Assembly (NCBI GenBank): GCA_036558265.1
Contig: DATBFY010000772.1
Location: forward strand, 1-5,882
Reading direction: 5' to 3'
Source: RYN-433 sp036558265
GTDB lineage: Bacteria > Planctomycetota > Phycisphaerae > Tepidisphaerales > Tepidisphaeraceae
Length of the DNA: 5,882 bases
Below, piece after piece: positions 1 to 5,882 of this stretch (the first letter of the stretch is position 1; each line of letters starts with the position of its first letter). The notes under the pieces are model-generated. The model was not told the DNA's origin and ran no database searches. It saw only the letters and a program-made list of their open reading frames with translations. The position numbers and the translations under genes are program-made.

Positions 1-824
1 TTCCAGGCCGGCAGGTGCTTGATCAGCAGACCCTCGACGTCGTGCAGGCGGGTGGCGGCGTGATCGGGGATGGTCGTCTCACCGTGTCGGCGATGCGAGG
101 TGGCAGCGGACGAGCCCCCGTTGCGGGCGTTCCCGCCGCAATTCCGGTCGTCCTTATCCTTGTCGCGCCCACGGCCGTGGCCGGTGACGACGGCATCCGA
201 CTCGGCCGGGGCAAGGCCATAGCCGTAGATCCGAAACTCGGGCAGCCCATCGGCAGCGGCGGCGGCGGAGCGCAGGTTGTCGAGTACGTCGGCCGCGAAC
301 CGCCGGGCACCCGCCGCGGCGGTGTCAGGGAGCAGCGCGCAGACGCGGGAGGCGGTTAGCTTCCGACCCGCACGGCTGGCACCGGCCTCGGCAACGGACT
401 CGTCAGCGAACCAGCCGACCTCGTCCGTCACCCGCGCCCGTCGAAGGACCGTCCGGGCCAGCCGCGCCAGGGGATGGCTCGGCGCGGCACCGTCAGAATC
501 ACTCACCGGCCCGAAAACGACCAGGCAGAACCCCAGGCCGCTGCGGTCGGCGCGGGCCCGCTCGCGCTCCAGCATGTGACGGGCCTGGGCGGGGCTCAGC
601 AGGTCTCGGAGGTGGCGGGGCGGATGAGAGTCCGACGCAACCCCCGCCGCCCGTTCGGGACTGCGGCGCGACCGCCGCTGCCCCTCGCGATCCCGCCCCG
701 TCCCGCGCGGCACCGGCAGCGCGTCAATGTTGCCACCTCCGCCGCGGCCCTCCTCAGCCGCGGCGGCGATGGACGTGTTCCCTCGGCTGGCCCGAATTGC
801 AACTGCTCCATCTTTCGCCAGCAT
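1..824 (-). CDS. Probable polyprenyl-phosphate sugar transferase, N-terminal GGDEF-like part only (C-terminus off window)
   Basis: An open frame runs off the left edge, giving 274 residues from the ATG at 824-822. Residues 1-70 are Arg/Ala/Gly-rich and disordered-looking. Residues 73-105 (ending RADRSGLGFCLVVF), 119-138 (LARTVLRRARVTDEVGWF) and 161-184 (including ALLPDT, then ARRFAADVLDNL) resemble the degenerate GGDEF-like domain recalled in front of planctomycete sugar transferases; no GGDEF signature is present. A charged linker (about 215-250) follows. The visible end, GLLIKHLPAW (265-274), resembles the lead-in to a bacterial sugar transferase domain, which would add the first sugar-phosphate to undecaprenyl phosphate. 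The catalytic part is not visible, so the call rests on these blocks and on the neighbours. The start is uncertain: the first codons have low GC at third positions and no close ribosome binding site, so translation may begin nearer 728. ATG at 575 would cut into the conserved helix. Confidence 0.68.
   Translation of the reverse strand, partial: MLAKDGAVAIRASRGNTSIAAAAEEGRGGGGNIDALPVPRGTGRDREGQRRSRRSPERAAGVASDSHPPRHLRDLLSPAQARHMLERERARADRSGLGFCLVVFGPVSDSDGAAPSHPLARLARTVLRRARVTDEVGWFADESVAEAGASRAGRKLTASRVCALLPDTAAAGARRFAADVLDNLRSAAAAADGLPEFRIYGYGLAPAESDAVVTGHGRGRDKDKDDRNCGGNARNGGSSAATSHRRHGETTIPDHAATRLHDVEGLLIKHLPAW
736..766 (-). promoter_or_regulatory. GC-rich hairpin next to a GGAGG motif near the start of the sugar transferase gene
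   Basis: On the minus strand a perfect 10-bp stem is formed by CCGCCGCGGC (766-757) and GCCGCGGCGG (748-739) around the loop TGAGGAGG (756-749). The right arm runs into GGAGG (740-736), the best Shine-Dalgarno-like sequence in this area. That motif is seven bases before an in-frame ATT codon (728-726). If the gene starts at ATG 824 instead, the hairpin is inside the coding sequence and encodes Ala/Gly-rich residues. There is no T-run after it, so it is not a typical terminator. Confidence 0.35.
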
Positions 825-894
825 TGTTCTACCCGAAACCTTTCTACGACCTTCCACGTCGCGTACAGCCTTCCGCCCCTTTGCACAACGTCTC
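825..894 (-). other. Gap between the ligase stop and the sugar transferase, possible internal promoter region
   Basis: This is the only gap between genes in the window. G+C falls to 68 of 120 bases over 781-900, against 45 of 60 in a sampled coding stretch (1081-1140), and the drop continues into the proposed first codons of the sugar transferase. That fits a leader or promoter region, but no convincing -35/-10 pair, sigma-54 site or terminator was found. Its function is open. Confidence 0.4.
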
Positions 895-3636
895 TCACTC
901 GCGCGTCTGGGGTTGTTTGTCGTCGTCGCCGTCTCCGGCCGCGATCGCGCCCGGGAGGACGCTCATGTCCTGGATGATCCGCCGGGCGGTGTAGTCCTGG
1001 GGCCGCAGCCGCAGGCAGACCCGCGCCTCGGCGATCGCCTGCCGCACCTCGCCCAGCTCGGCCAGCGACCTTGCCAAACCCAGCCGCCAGCCGACCTGCC
1101 CGTACTCGATCGCCAGCGCCCGGCGGTAATAGTCCGCCGCCGTGGCATGATCGCCCTCGTTGGCCGTGACCGATGCCATCGCCGCCAGCGTCGCGGCGGG
1201 CGCGTCGGGCTCGGCGGCCTTGGCCTTGATCCGCGCGATCGCCTGGGCCTTGGCCTGCTGAGCCAGCGTGCCGACGTCAGTGGGCGCAGTCGTAGGAGTC
1301 GCGTTGTTCGTTTTCAGATCGCCTGTCGCAATCGCCGCCGCCGAAGCGCCCGACGGCTGGATGGCGGCGGCCTGGGCGGCGGCCTCGTTCTGGAGCACGT
1401 CCGCCAAGCGGAAGAGCTTGGTCGCATCATCCCCCGCCACCGCCAGCGCCAGGTCCGGCCGGTTCACCTGGTGCAGGTAGATCTCCACCACGTCGGCGAA
1501 CATCGTGTCCGAGACCCGGCGGAACTTCTCGACCGAGTCGTCCCACTTGCCTTCGACCGCGTCCAAGAGTCCGGCCGCGAAGCACGTCGTGGGATCCAGC
1601 GGCGAGAGGCGGTATCCCTCGCGGATGTGCGCTGCGCCGGTCGGATCGTCCAGCACGAACCGCTCGAGCTGGCCGGCCATGCTCAGGTTCCCGCCGAAGC
1701 TGGGGCACAGCGCCCGGCTGGCGTGCAGGTCGGCGATCAGGTGCTTGACGCCCTCCAGGTCCGCCTGCGACAGGAGCAGCGCCCCGGTCTCCGGGTCGCG
1801 CTCGCGGGTGAGCCGCCGCCAGCGGTAGATCAAGGCGCCATGGCGGTACTGGACGTTGTCATCCTCGGCCTCGAACGCCTGGTCGGCCTGGCCGATCAAC
1901 CGATCGTAATCCGCGTCGTCCCCGTCCCAGTCGTTGCGCGCCAGCCACGACTCGGCGGCCTGCGCCTGCTCCCAGTGCGACTCGGCCAGCCACGTCCGCC
2001 CCGCGCGCCACAGCGCCCAACCGATGACCAGCAGTCCGAGTGCCCCGCCCGCAAGGCGCAGCGGCAGGAAACCGCCGCCGCCGAGCGCCGGCCGAACGGC
2101 GGGCGATGGCTCCCGTGGTGATTCGATCGCCTGGGTCTTGGATGCCCGCACGGAACGCGCCGCCGCCGCCGCCGAGCGACCCAGCGTCAGGATCAGTCCA
2201 CAGGTAACCGCTGACAGCGCCGCGATGGATGCCAGGTGCTGCCCGAAATCGCTGGCGCTGTGGATCAAGACGGCGAGCAGGCCGTAGCTCAGGCCGATCA
2301 TCGCCACGCGGGTCCAGATCGACCGCGCCCGCACCCCGCGCAGCACGTTCGCCAGGAGCGCGAGCAGGAACGCCACCACCAGCCCCGCACCGACGATGCC
2401 GGTCTCCTCCAGCACCTGGGCGTAGTCGTTCTCAACCTGCGCCGTACGATGGCCGTCGCCGTGGCGGTCGAACATCGGGTAGAACGTCTCGTGCGCCCCC
2501 GAGCCGATCCCCAGCAGCGGAAATTGCCTGTAGATCTGCGGCAGGTCCTGCAGCGTCTGCCAGCGCCCGCCTTCGGTCCGCTCGATTTTTCCCAGCGTGG
2601 CCAGGCGGTCGTAGACCTTGTCAAACCCGGCCCACAGAAGCGTAACGAAGACCGCCATCGCGATTGGCACGAGGACCCACCCGCGCACGCTACCGCTTTT
2701 CCCACCCTTGCCGGGCCGCCGGAACTGGATGAGCAAGCCGGCCACCAGTCCCGCGGCCAGTGTCGAGAGCACGCCCATGCGGCTGGTCGAGAGGAAGATC
2801 GCCACCACCCCCGCGGTGATCATCGCCCCCAGCCACCAGAGCCATCGTGTCTTGCGCTCCGCGGCGCCCCAGCTCCCGGTGCCGGTGTCCCCGCGCTCGA
2901 TCTCGCGCGCCAGCACCAGCATGAGCGCCAACCCCGCGCCGACCGACAAATTGATGAACTGCGAGAAATTGTTGTAATTGACGAACGGCCCCGACGTGAC
3001 CGCGCGGCCGGTGTAGATCGACCAGTAGATCTCCTTGGCGCCCGAGAGGTCCTGCATCAGCGCCAGCACCGCCACCGCCGCGCCGGAAGCCGCGACGACC
3101 GCCAGCAGTCGCTTCACCTGCTCGGGCCGCCGGTAGACGTTGAGCACGCAGACGAAGATCGCGCACGCGACCAGCACGATCCGCAGGTCGTGCGCCGTCG
3201 CATGGGGGTAGAAGCTAAGCGTGGTCTGACGCGCCAGCGCCGCCTGGGCTCCCGTCGCCCCGTCCAGCAACTGTGACTTGAGCTTGAGCGTTTGCGGTGA
3301 CACCGCCGCCACCCACCCGGCCGGAAGCGGCACGAGCTGCACCGCCAACAAGGCGGCGAACAACACCATCGGCACGTACGCCCAGGTCCACGCAAATCGC
3401 GTCGTCTCGCGATGGACCACAAGCTTGGCAACCAGCAGGACGACCATGGCAGCCGCCAGCGCCGTCACTACCGTCTCGCTCCACGCCTCGACCGCGCCCA
3501 GCGCCAACGGCGCGAAGATCAACAGCGCGCCGAGCACCCATTCGATCGCGATGTCAAACCGTGTTGGGGGCGCGGCCAGCTCGCCGAACGCCGCGGCAGA
3601 TCCCGACTGATCGCGAAAATCACGCCGACCGCTCAT
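895..3636 (-). CDS. O-antigen ligase/polymerase-like membrane protein (Wzy/WaaL superfamily) with C-terminal TPR-type region
   Basis: A 913-residue protein expected to join or polymerise lipid-linked glycan units on the outer face of the inner membrane. About twelve hydrophobic segments are visible, roughly at 31-50, 55-75, 86-104, 152-168, 177-194, 225-243, 266-284, 287-304, 319-337, 413-432, 441-460 and 466-486, with another at 524-543. Ligase-like landmarks are SGPFVNYNNFSQF (215-227), STSRMG (283-288), and LGIGSGAHETF (375-385) followed by VENDYAQVLEETGIVG (401-416) in the large loop before the next helix. The last 370 residues are soluble: helical repeats, an Ala/Thr/Asn-rich linker (about 742-790), then a TPR-like helical pair at about 815-885. 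The ATG at 3636-3634 overlaps the phosphatase stop (ATGA). The frame stays open upstream to 4440, but that stretch lies over the phosphatase gene and lacks membrane or ligase character. Whether it is ligase or polymerase cannot be told from sequence alone. Confidence 0.88.
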   Translation of the reverse strand: MSGRRDFRDQSGSAAAFGELAAPPTRFDIAIEWVLGALLIFAPLALGAVEAWSETVVTALAAAMVVLLVAKLVVHRETTRFAWTWAYVPMVLFAALLAVQLVPLPAGWVAAVSPQTLKLKSQLLDGATGAQAALARQTTLSFYPHATAHDLRIVLVACAIFVCVLNVYRRPEQVKRLLAVVAASGAAVAVLALMQDLSGAKEIYWSIYTGRAVTSGPFVNYNNFSQFINLSVGAGLALMLVLAREIERGDTGTGSWGAAERKTRWLWWLGAMITAGVVAIFLSTSRMGVLSTLAAGLVAGLLIQFRRPGKGGKSGSVRGWVLVPIAMAVFVTLLWAGFDKVYDRLATLGKIERTEGGRWQTLQDLPQIYRQFPLLGIGSGAHETFYPMFDRHGDGHRTAQVENDYAQVLEETGIVGAGLVVAFLLALLANVLRGVRARSIWTRVAMIGLSYGLLAVLIHSASDFGQHLASIAALSAVTCGLILTLGRSAAAAARSVRASKTQAIESPREPSPAVRPALGGGGFLPLRLAGGALGLLVIGWALWRAGRTWLAESHWEQAQAAESWLARNDWDGDDADYDRLIGQADQAFEAEDDNVQYRHGALIYRWRRLTRERDPETGALLLSQADLEGVKHLIADLHASRALCPSFGGNLSMAGQLERFVLDDPTGAAHIREGYRLSPLDPTTCFAAGLLDAVEGKWDDSVEKFRRVSDTMFADVVEIYLHQVNRPDLALAVAGDDATKLFRLADVLQNEAAAQAAAIQPSGASAAAIATGDLKTNNATPTTAPTDVGTLAQQAKAQAIARIKAKAAEPDAPAATLAAMASVTANEGDHATAADYYRRALAIEYGQVGWRLGLARSLAELGEVRQAIAEARVCLRLRPQDYTARRIIQDMSVLPGAIAAGDGDDDKQPQTRE

Positions 3637-4580
3637 CGCACACCCCCAGCCGGCCTCGGCTGGCGGGGGCGCAGGCCGGCAAAGCCGAGCGCGCCCTTCG
3701 GGGCCGCCACCGGGTTGGCAACCGTGCGCGTGGCGAACGAGACGATCGGCTCGCCCTTGAGCACCCGCGCGGGGTTCTCCACGCACAGGCGCCGTGCCAC
3801 GGCATGACTGAACTGTTTGCCGATCGCGTCGGCGGCGGCGGTCATCCGCGGCGGCCGGCGAACCGTGTCGTGCGCATCGGTCGCGATGATCGATACCCAG
3901 CCGCGCTGCAGCATCTGCCAGGCCACCCGCTGGGCGGTTGCGCCGAAATCCCCGATCACGCTGCCGGCGGTCAACTGCACGACCGTGCCCATCTCGATCC
4001 ACGGCAGCATCGCTTCGGGATGCCGCTGAAGGTGCGGGTGCCGCTCGGGGTGGGTGAGGATCGTGGTGACACCCTCGCGCCGCAGATCCGAGATGACCCG
4101 GCGCGGGTCGAGAAAGACCTCGTGCGGCAGTTCCAGCAGGAGATACCGGCGATTGTCCGCGACGCTCAGCACCTGGCCTTTGCGGAACATAGGCACCAGC
4201 CGCTCGTCGATCCGCACGTCCGCCCCGATGTCCACGTGCAGCGGGATAGCCCGCTCCGCCAGCGCGGAACGCAATTCCATCGCAGCCGCGCGGACCTGGT
4301 CCGGCTCGTTGCGGCCGTCGTAACGCCCCAGTTGGTGGGGCGTCGCGACCACGTGGGTGAAGCCGTCGGCCACCAGCACCTCGCAGAGCGCGACCGCGTC
4401 CGCGAGCGTCGCGGGGCCGTCGTCCAGTCCCGGAAGGCAATGGCAGTGCACGTCCACGCTCAACGGCGTCGAAAAGTGCTTCAGCCGCAGCGCTTGGGCA
4501 GGGGCGGTGTCAAGATCGCGCGCATCCGCCGGCGGAACGCCCGCGCCACGGTCATCGGGATTGTGGGGGACAGGCGTCAA
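3633..4580 (-). CDS. CpsB/YwqE-type tyrosine-protein phosphatase (PHP fold)
   Basis: A predicted soluble, metal-dependent phosphatase of 315 residues. Its known relatives dephosphorylate BY-kinases, which fits the kinase gene immediately upstream. PHP motifs appear in order: DVHCHCLPGLDDG at 43-55, ATPH at 79-82, LLELPHEVF at 148-156, LTHPERH at 175-181, LTAGSVIGDFG at 203-213 and ATDAHD at 233-238. The His, Asp and Glu residues in these blocks are the expected metal ligands and all look intact. The start is TTG at 4580-4578, inside the kinase stop (TTGA overlap), with GGAG eight bases upstream. This gives about 40 residues before the fold that relatives usually lack, so a later TTG or GTG near residues 40-42 is possible but has no good ribosome binding site. 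The C-terminal 30 or so residues are Pro/Arg/Gly-rich and outside the fold. No signal peptide or membrane helix is seen. Confidence 0.92.
   Translation of the reverse strand: MTPVPHNPDDRGAGVPPADARDLDTAPAQALRLKHFSTPLSVDVHCHCLPGLDDGPATLADAVALCEVLVADGFTHVVATPHQLGRYDGRNEPDQVRAAAMELRSALAERAIPLHVDIGADVRIDERLVPMFRKGQVLSVADNRRYLLLELPHEVFLDPRRVISDLRREGVTTILTHPERHPHLQRHPEAMLPWIEMGTVVQLTAGSVIGDFGATAQRVAWQMLQRGWVSIIATDAHDTVRRPPRMTAAADAIGKQFSHAVARRLCVENPARVLKGEPIVSFATRTVANPVAAPKGALGFAGLRPRQPRPAGGVR
3643..3668 (-). promoter_or_regulatory. Hairpin overlapping the ribosome binding site of the ligase gene
   Basis: Read on the minus strand, CCCC, a GC bulge, CAGCCG, loop AGGC, CGGCTG and GGGG form a stem with ten base pairs and a two-base bulge. 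The closing GGGG (3646-3643) is also the only purine run near the ligase ATG, six bases away. The structure lies in the last codons of the phosphatase gene, so a ribosome finishing that gene would open it. This suggests coupled translation. The base pairing is seen directly; the regulatory role is inferred, and chance pairing in GC-rich DNA is possible. Confidence 0.4.
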
Positions 4581-5882
4581 TTCCCGATCTCCGGCAGGTG
4601 ACCGTCCCCCTCGTGGACAAAGCCGCCGTCGTCCTGGCCCCCGTTCGCGGCGCGCCCGGCCACGACCTGCCGCCGCGTGCCCCGCAGCCCGGGCTCCAGC
4701 AGCGCCGTCGCCTGACGGCCACCACCGTTAGCGCCCGCCGCGATCTGCCCCTGTCCGTAATAGCCGTAGCGGTAATACCCGTAGCTGTACTGATAACCGT
4801 TTCGTTTTTTGGCCTTGGGCACGTCGTTCACGACCACGCCCAAAAGCTGCCCGCCCACGCTCAGGATCCCGTCCCGCGCCGCCAGGCTCATGTTCCGCGT
4901 GGACTTCTCCGCGCGCAGCACCAGGATCGTCTGATCGCAGATCGCCGCGATGATCCGCGCATCGGTCACCGCCAGCACCGGCGGCGCGTCGATCAGCACG
5001 TGGTCGTACGTGTTCGCCAGTTGATCGAGCAGATCGGCAAAGTTCTGGCTGTTAAGGAGCTCGGCCGGGTTGGGCGGGAGCGGACCGCACGGCAGGATGT
5101 CCAGCCCCTCGACCGCCGGCGACGAGCGCAGCGCCTGCTCCAGCGTCGCCTGCCCGGCGACCACGCTCGACAGGCCCACCTCGGTTTCCAGCTCGAACAC
5201 CTTGTGCTGCGTGGGCCGACGGAAGTCACAGTCGAGCAGCACGACGCGCTGACCGGCCTTGGCCATCGCGATCGCCAGGTTGCTCGCCATCGTGCTCTTG
5301 CCGTCACCGGGCGAGGGTGAGGTGATCAGCAGGCGCTTCGATGCACCGTCGGGCGTGCCGAAGTAGACCGCCGTGCGGATCGTGCGGTACGACTCGGCCG
5401 TCTCCGACATCGGTTCCAGCGCCACCGTCCGCCCCGCGGTCAGCGCGCCCCGACGCGTCTTGATGTGCGGCACGACCCCCAGCACCGGGTAGCCCAGCGT
5501 GATCCGAACTTCCTCCACCGACCGCATCCGCTGGTCCATCCAGTCGGCCGCCAGCGCCGAGCCACACCCGAACATCATCCCCAGCGCCAGTGCCATCGCC
5601 AGGATCAGCGCCTTCTTCGGCTTGGCCGGCTTGTCCTCCACCCGCGCCACGTCCAGGATCTGCGCCTTCATCCGGCCGATGTTCGCGTCCTCCGCGGTTA
5701 GCGCCAGCTCCTTGATGCGGTTGTCCAGCAGCTCGCATCCGCGATCCAGACGCTGCATGTCCGACTCGAGCAACTGGTACTCCAGCGAGTCGGACGTGTA
5801 GCTGACCGCCTCCTTCTGCGCCGACTTGTACATCGCCTCGACATCGAGCACCTTCTGATCCGCGACCTCCGCCAGGCGGTTC
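4577..5882 (-). CDS. Wzc-type polysaccharide co-polymerase / BY-kinase (tyrosine autokinase), N-terminus off window
   Basis: Inner-membrane protein that, by family knowledge, controls polysaccharide chain length and export while cycling through autophosphorylation on C-terminal tyrosines. The frame is open to the right edge, so the start lies outside; 434 residues are visible. Visible residues 1-65 are helical, probable coiled coil, as in the periplasmic half of Wzz/GumC proteins. A short proline motif (VEDKPAKPKK, 81-90) precedes a membrane helix at about 91-112. The cytoplasmic kinase follows: ESYRTIR at 163-169 matches the EX2RX2R oligomerisation motif, Walker A is GDGKST (192-197), Walker A' is LLDCDFRRP (215-223), and Walker B is VLIDAPP (295-301). 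Eight tyrosines lie at 363-375. Unusually, about 59 Gly/Arg/Ala-rich residues follow that cluster. The TGA stop overlaps the start of the phosphatase gene downstream. The family call is firm; the substrate polymer is unknown. Confidence 0.93.
   Translation of the reverse strand, partial: NRLAEVADQKVLDVEAMYKSAQKEAVSYTSDSLEYQLLESDMQRLDRGCELLDNRIKELALTAEDANIGRMKAQILDVARVEDKPAKPKKALILAMALALGMMFGCGSALAADWMDQRMRSVEEVRITLGYPVLGVVPHIKTRRGALTAGRTVALEPMSETAESYRTIRTAVYFGTPDGASKRLLITSPSPGDGKSTMASNLAIAMAKAGQRVVLLDCDFRRPTQHKVFELETEVGLSSVVAGQATLEQALRSSPAVEGLDILPCGPLPPNPAELLNSQNFADLLDQLANTYDHVLIDAPPVLAVTDARIIAAICDQTILVLRAEKSTRNMSLAARDGILSVGGQLLGVVVNDVPKAKKRNGYQYSYGYYRYGYYGQGQIAAGANGGGRQATALLEPGLRGTRRQVVAGRAANGGQDDGGFVHEGDGHLPEIGN
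4589..4592 (-). promoter_or_regulatory. Ribosome binding site for the TTG-started phosphatase gene
   Basis: GGAG on the minus strand lies eight bases before the TTG codon at 4580-4578 and within the last codons of the kinase gene. It supports the unusual TTG start and coupled translation through the TTGA overlap. No ATG occurs in that frame before the PHP motifs. Confidence 0.6.
4757..4795 (-). other. Tyrosine cluster of the BY-kinase (autophosphorylation sites)
   Basis: Eight tyrosines fall within 13 residues, interleaved with Gly, Ser, Gln and Arg. In BY-kinases such a cluster is the trans-autophosphorylation target, and here also the likely substrate of the adjacent PHP phosphatase. In most relatives the cluster sits at the extreme C-terminus; here 59 residues follow it. 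Confidence 0.85.

Noticed and set aside
736..766. Rho-independent terminator
   Set aside because: The stem is strong, but no T-run follows on either strand.
797..824. Possible sigma-54 promoter (TGG followed by TTGC on the minus strand)
   Set aside because: The spacing between GG and GC does not fit the -24/-12 rule.
596..898. 100-codon minus-strand frame starting at the ligase stop
   Set aside because: It has a GTG start overlapping the ligase TGA, but the protein is Arg-rich without motifs and overlaps the better-supported sugar transferase frame.
15..977. Plus-strand open frames over the left part of the window
   Set aside because: All are antisense to the sugar transferase frame, which alone shows recognisable conserved blocks.
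727..2121. 464-codon plus-strand open frame opposite the ligase
   Set aside because: It is antisense to a well-supported membrane protein and its translation is Arg/Gly/Val-rich with no domain or membrane pattern. It is a typical GC-rich shadow.
3637..4440. 268-codon N-terminal extension of the ligase frame
   Set aside because: It overlaps the phosphatase gene, whose motifs are intact, and its translation is low-complexity Arg/Gly/Ala. The ATG at 3636 with ATGA overlap is the better start.
2236..4601. Long plus-strand open frames of 346 and 434 codons
   Set aside because: They lie opposite the ligase and phosphatase genes, are rich in Arg/His/Gln/Pro, and show no recognisable motif.
1..5882. 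tRNA, rRNA, CRISPR repeats, insertion sequences or attachment sites
   Set aside because: No cloverleaf, evenly spaced repeats, transposase-like frame or flanking repeats were seen by eye.

Overview
The window is a GC-rich bacterial segment carrying four genes, all read from the minus strand (right to left), with no clear plus-strand gene. Every gene fits one job: building and exporting a surface or extracellular polysaccharide. The organism is probably a high-GC Gram-negative-type bacterium. The domain style of the last gene (a sugar transferase preceded by a degenerate GGDEF-like domain) and of the ligase (long TPR tail) recalls Planctomycetota, perhaps Phycisphaerae. That placement is an inference from recalled family resemblance, not a database result.

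Layout in transcription order. (1) 5882-4577: the C-terminal part of a Wzc-type polysaccharide co-polymerase fused to a BY-kinase, running off the right edge. (2) 4580-3633: a CpsB/YwqE-type PHP-fold tyrosine phosphatase, starting with TTG inside the kinase stop codon. (3) 3636-895: a 913-aa O-antigen ligase/polymerase-like membrane protein with a large C-terminal TPR-type region, starting with ATG inside the phosphatase stop codon. (4) about 824-1: the N-terminal part of a polyprenyl-phosphate sugar transferase, running off the left edge, found by translating the minus strand because its stop is outside the window.

How they work together, from family knowledge. The sugar transferase would load the first sugar-phosphate on the lipid carrier. 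The ligase/polymerase would join repeat units at the membrane. The Wzc-like protein would control chain length and export through cycles of tyrosine autophosphorylation. The PHP phosphatase would reset the kinase. The first three genes overlap by 4 bases at each junction (TTGA and ATGA), which points to one mRNA with coupled translation. Before the fourth gene there is a gap of at least 70 bases in a stretch of lower GC content, so an internal promoter is possible there, although no convincing promoter motif was found.

Nothing here looks like a wholly new system. The points most worth checking are the 59-residue tail beyond the kinase tyrosine cluster, the non-catalytic GGDEF-like domain with insertions and a charged linker in the sugar transferase, the uncertain start of that gene next to a strong GC hairpin and a GGAGG, and a hairpin that could hide the ligase ribosome binding site. 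No RNA genes, mobile elements, CRISPR arrays or attachment sites were seen.
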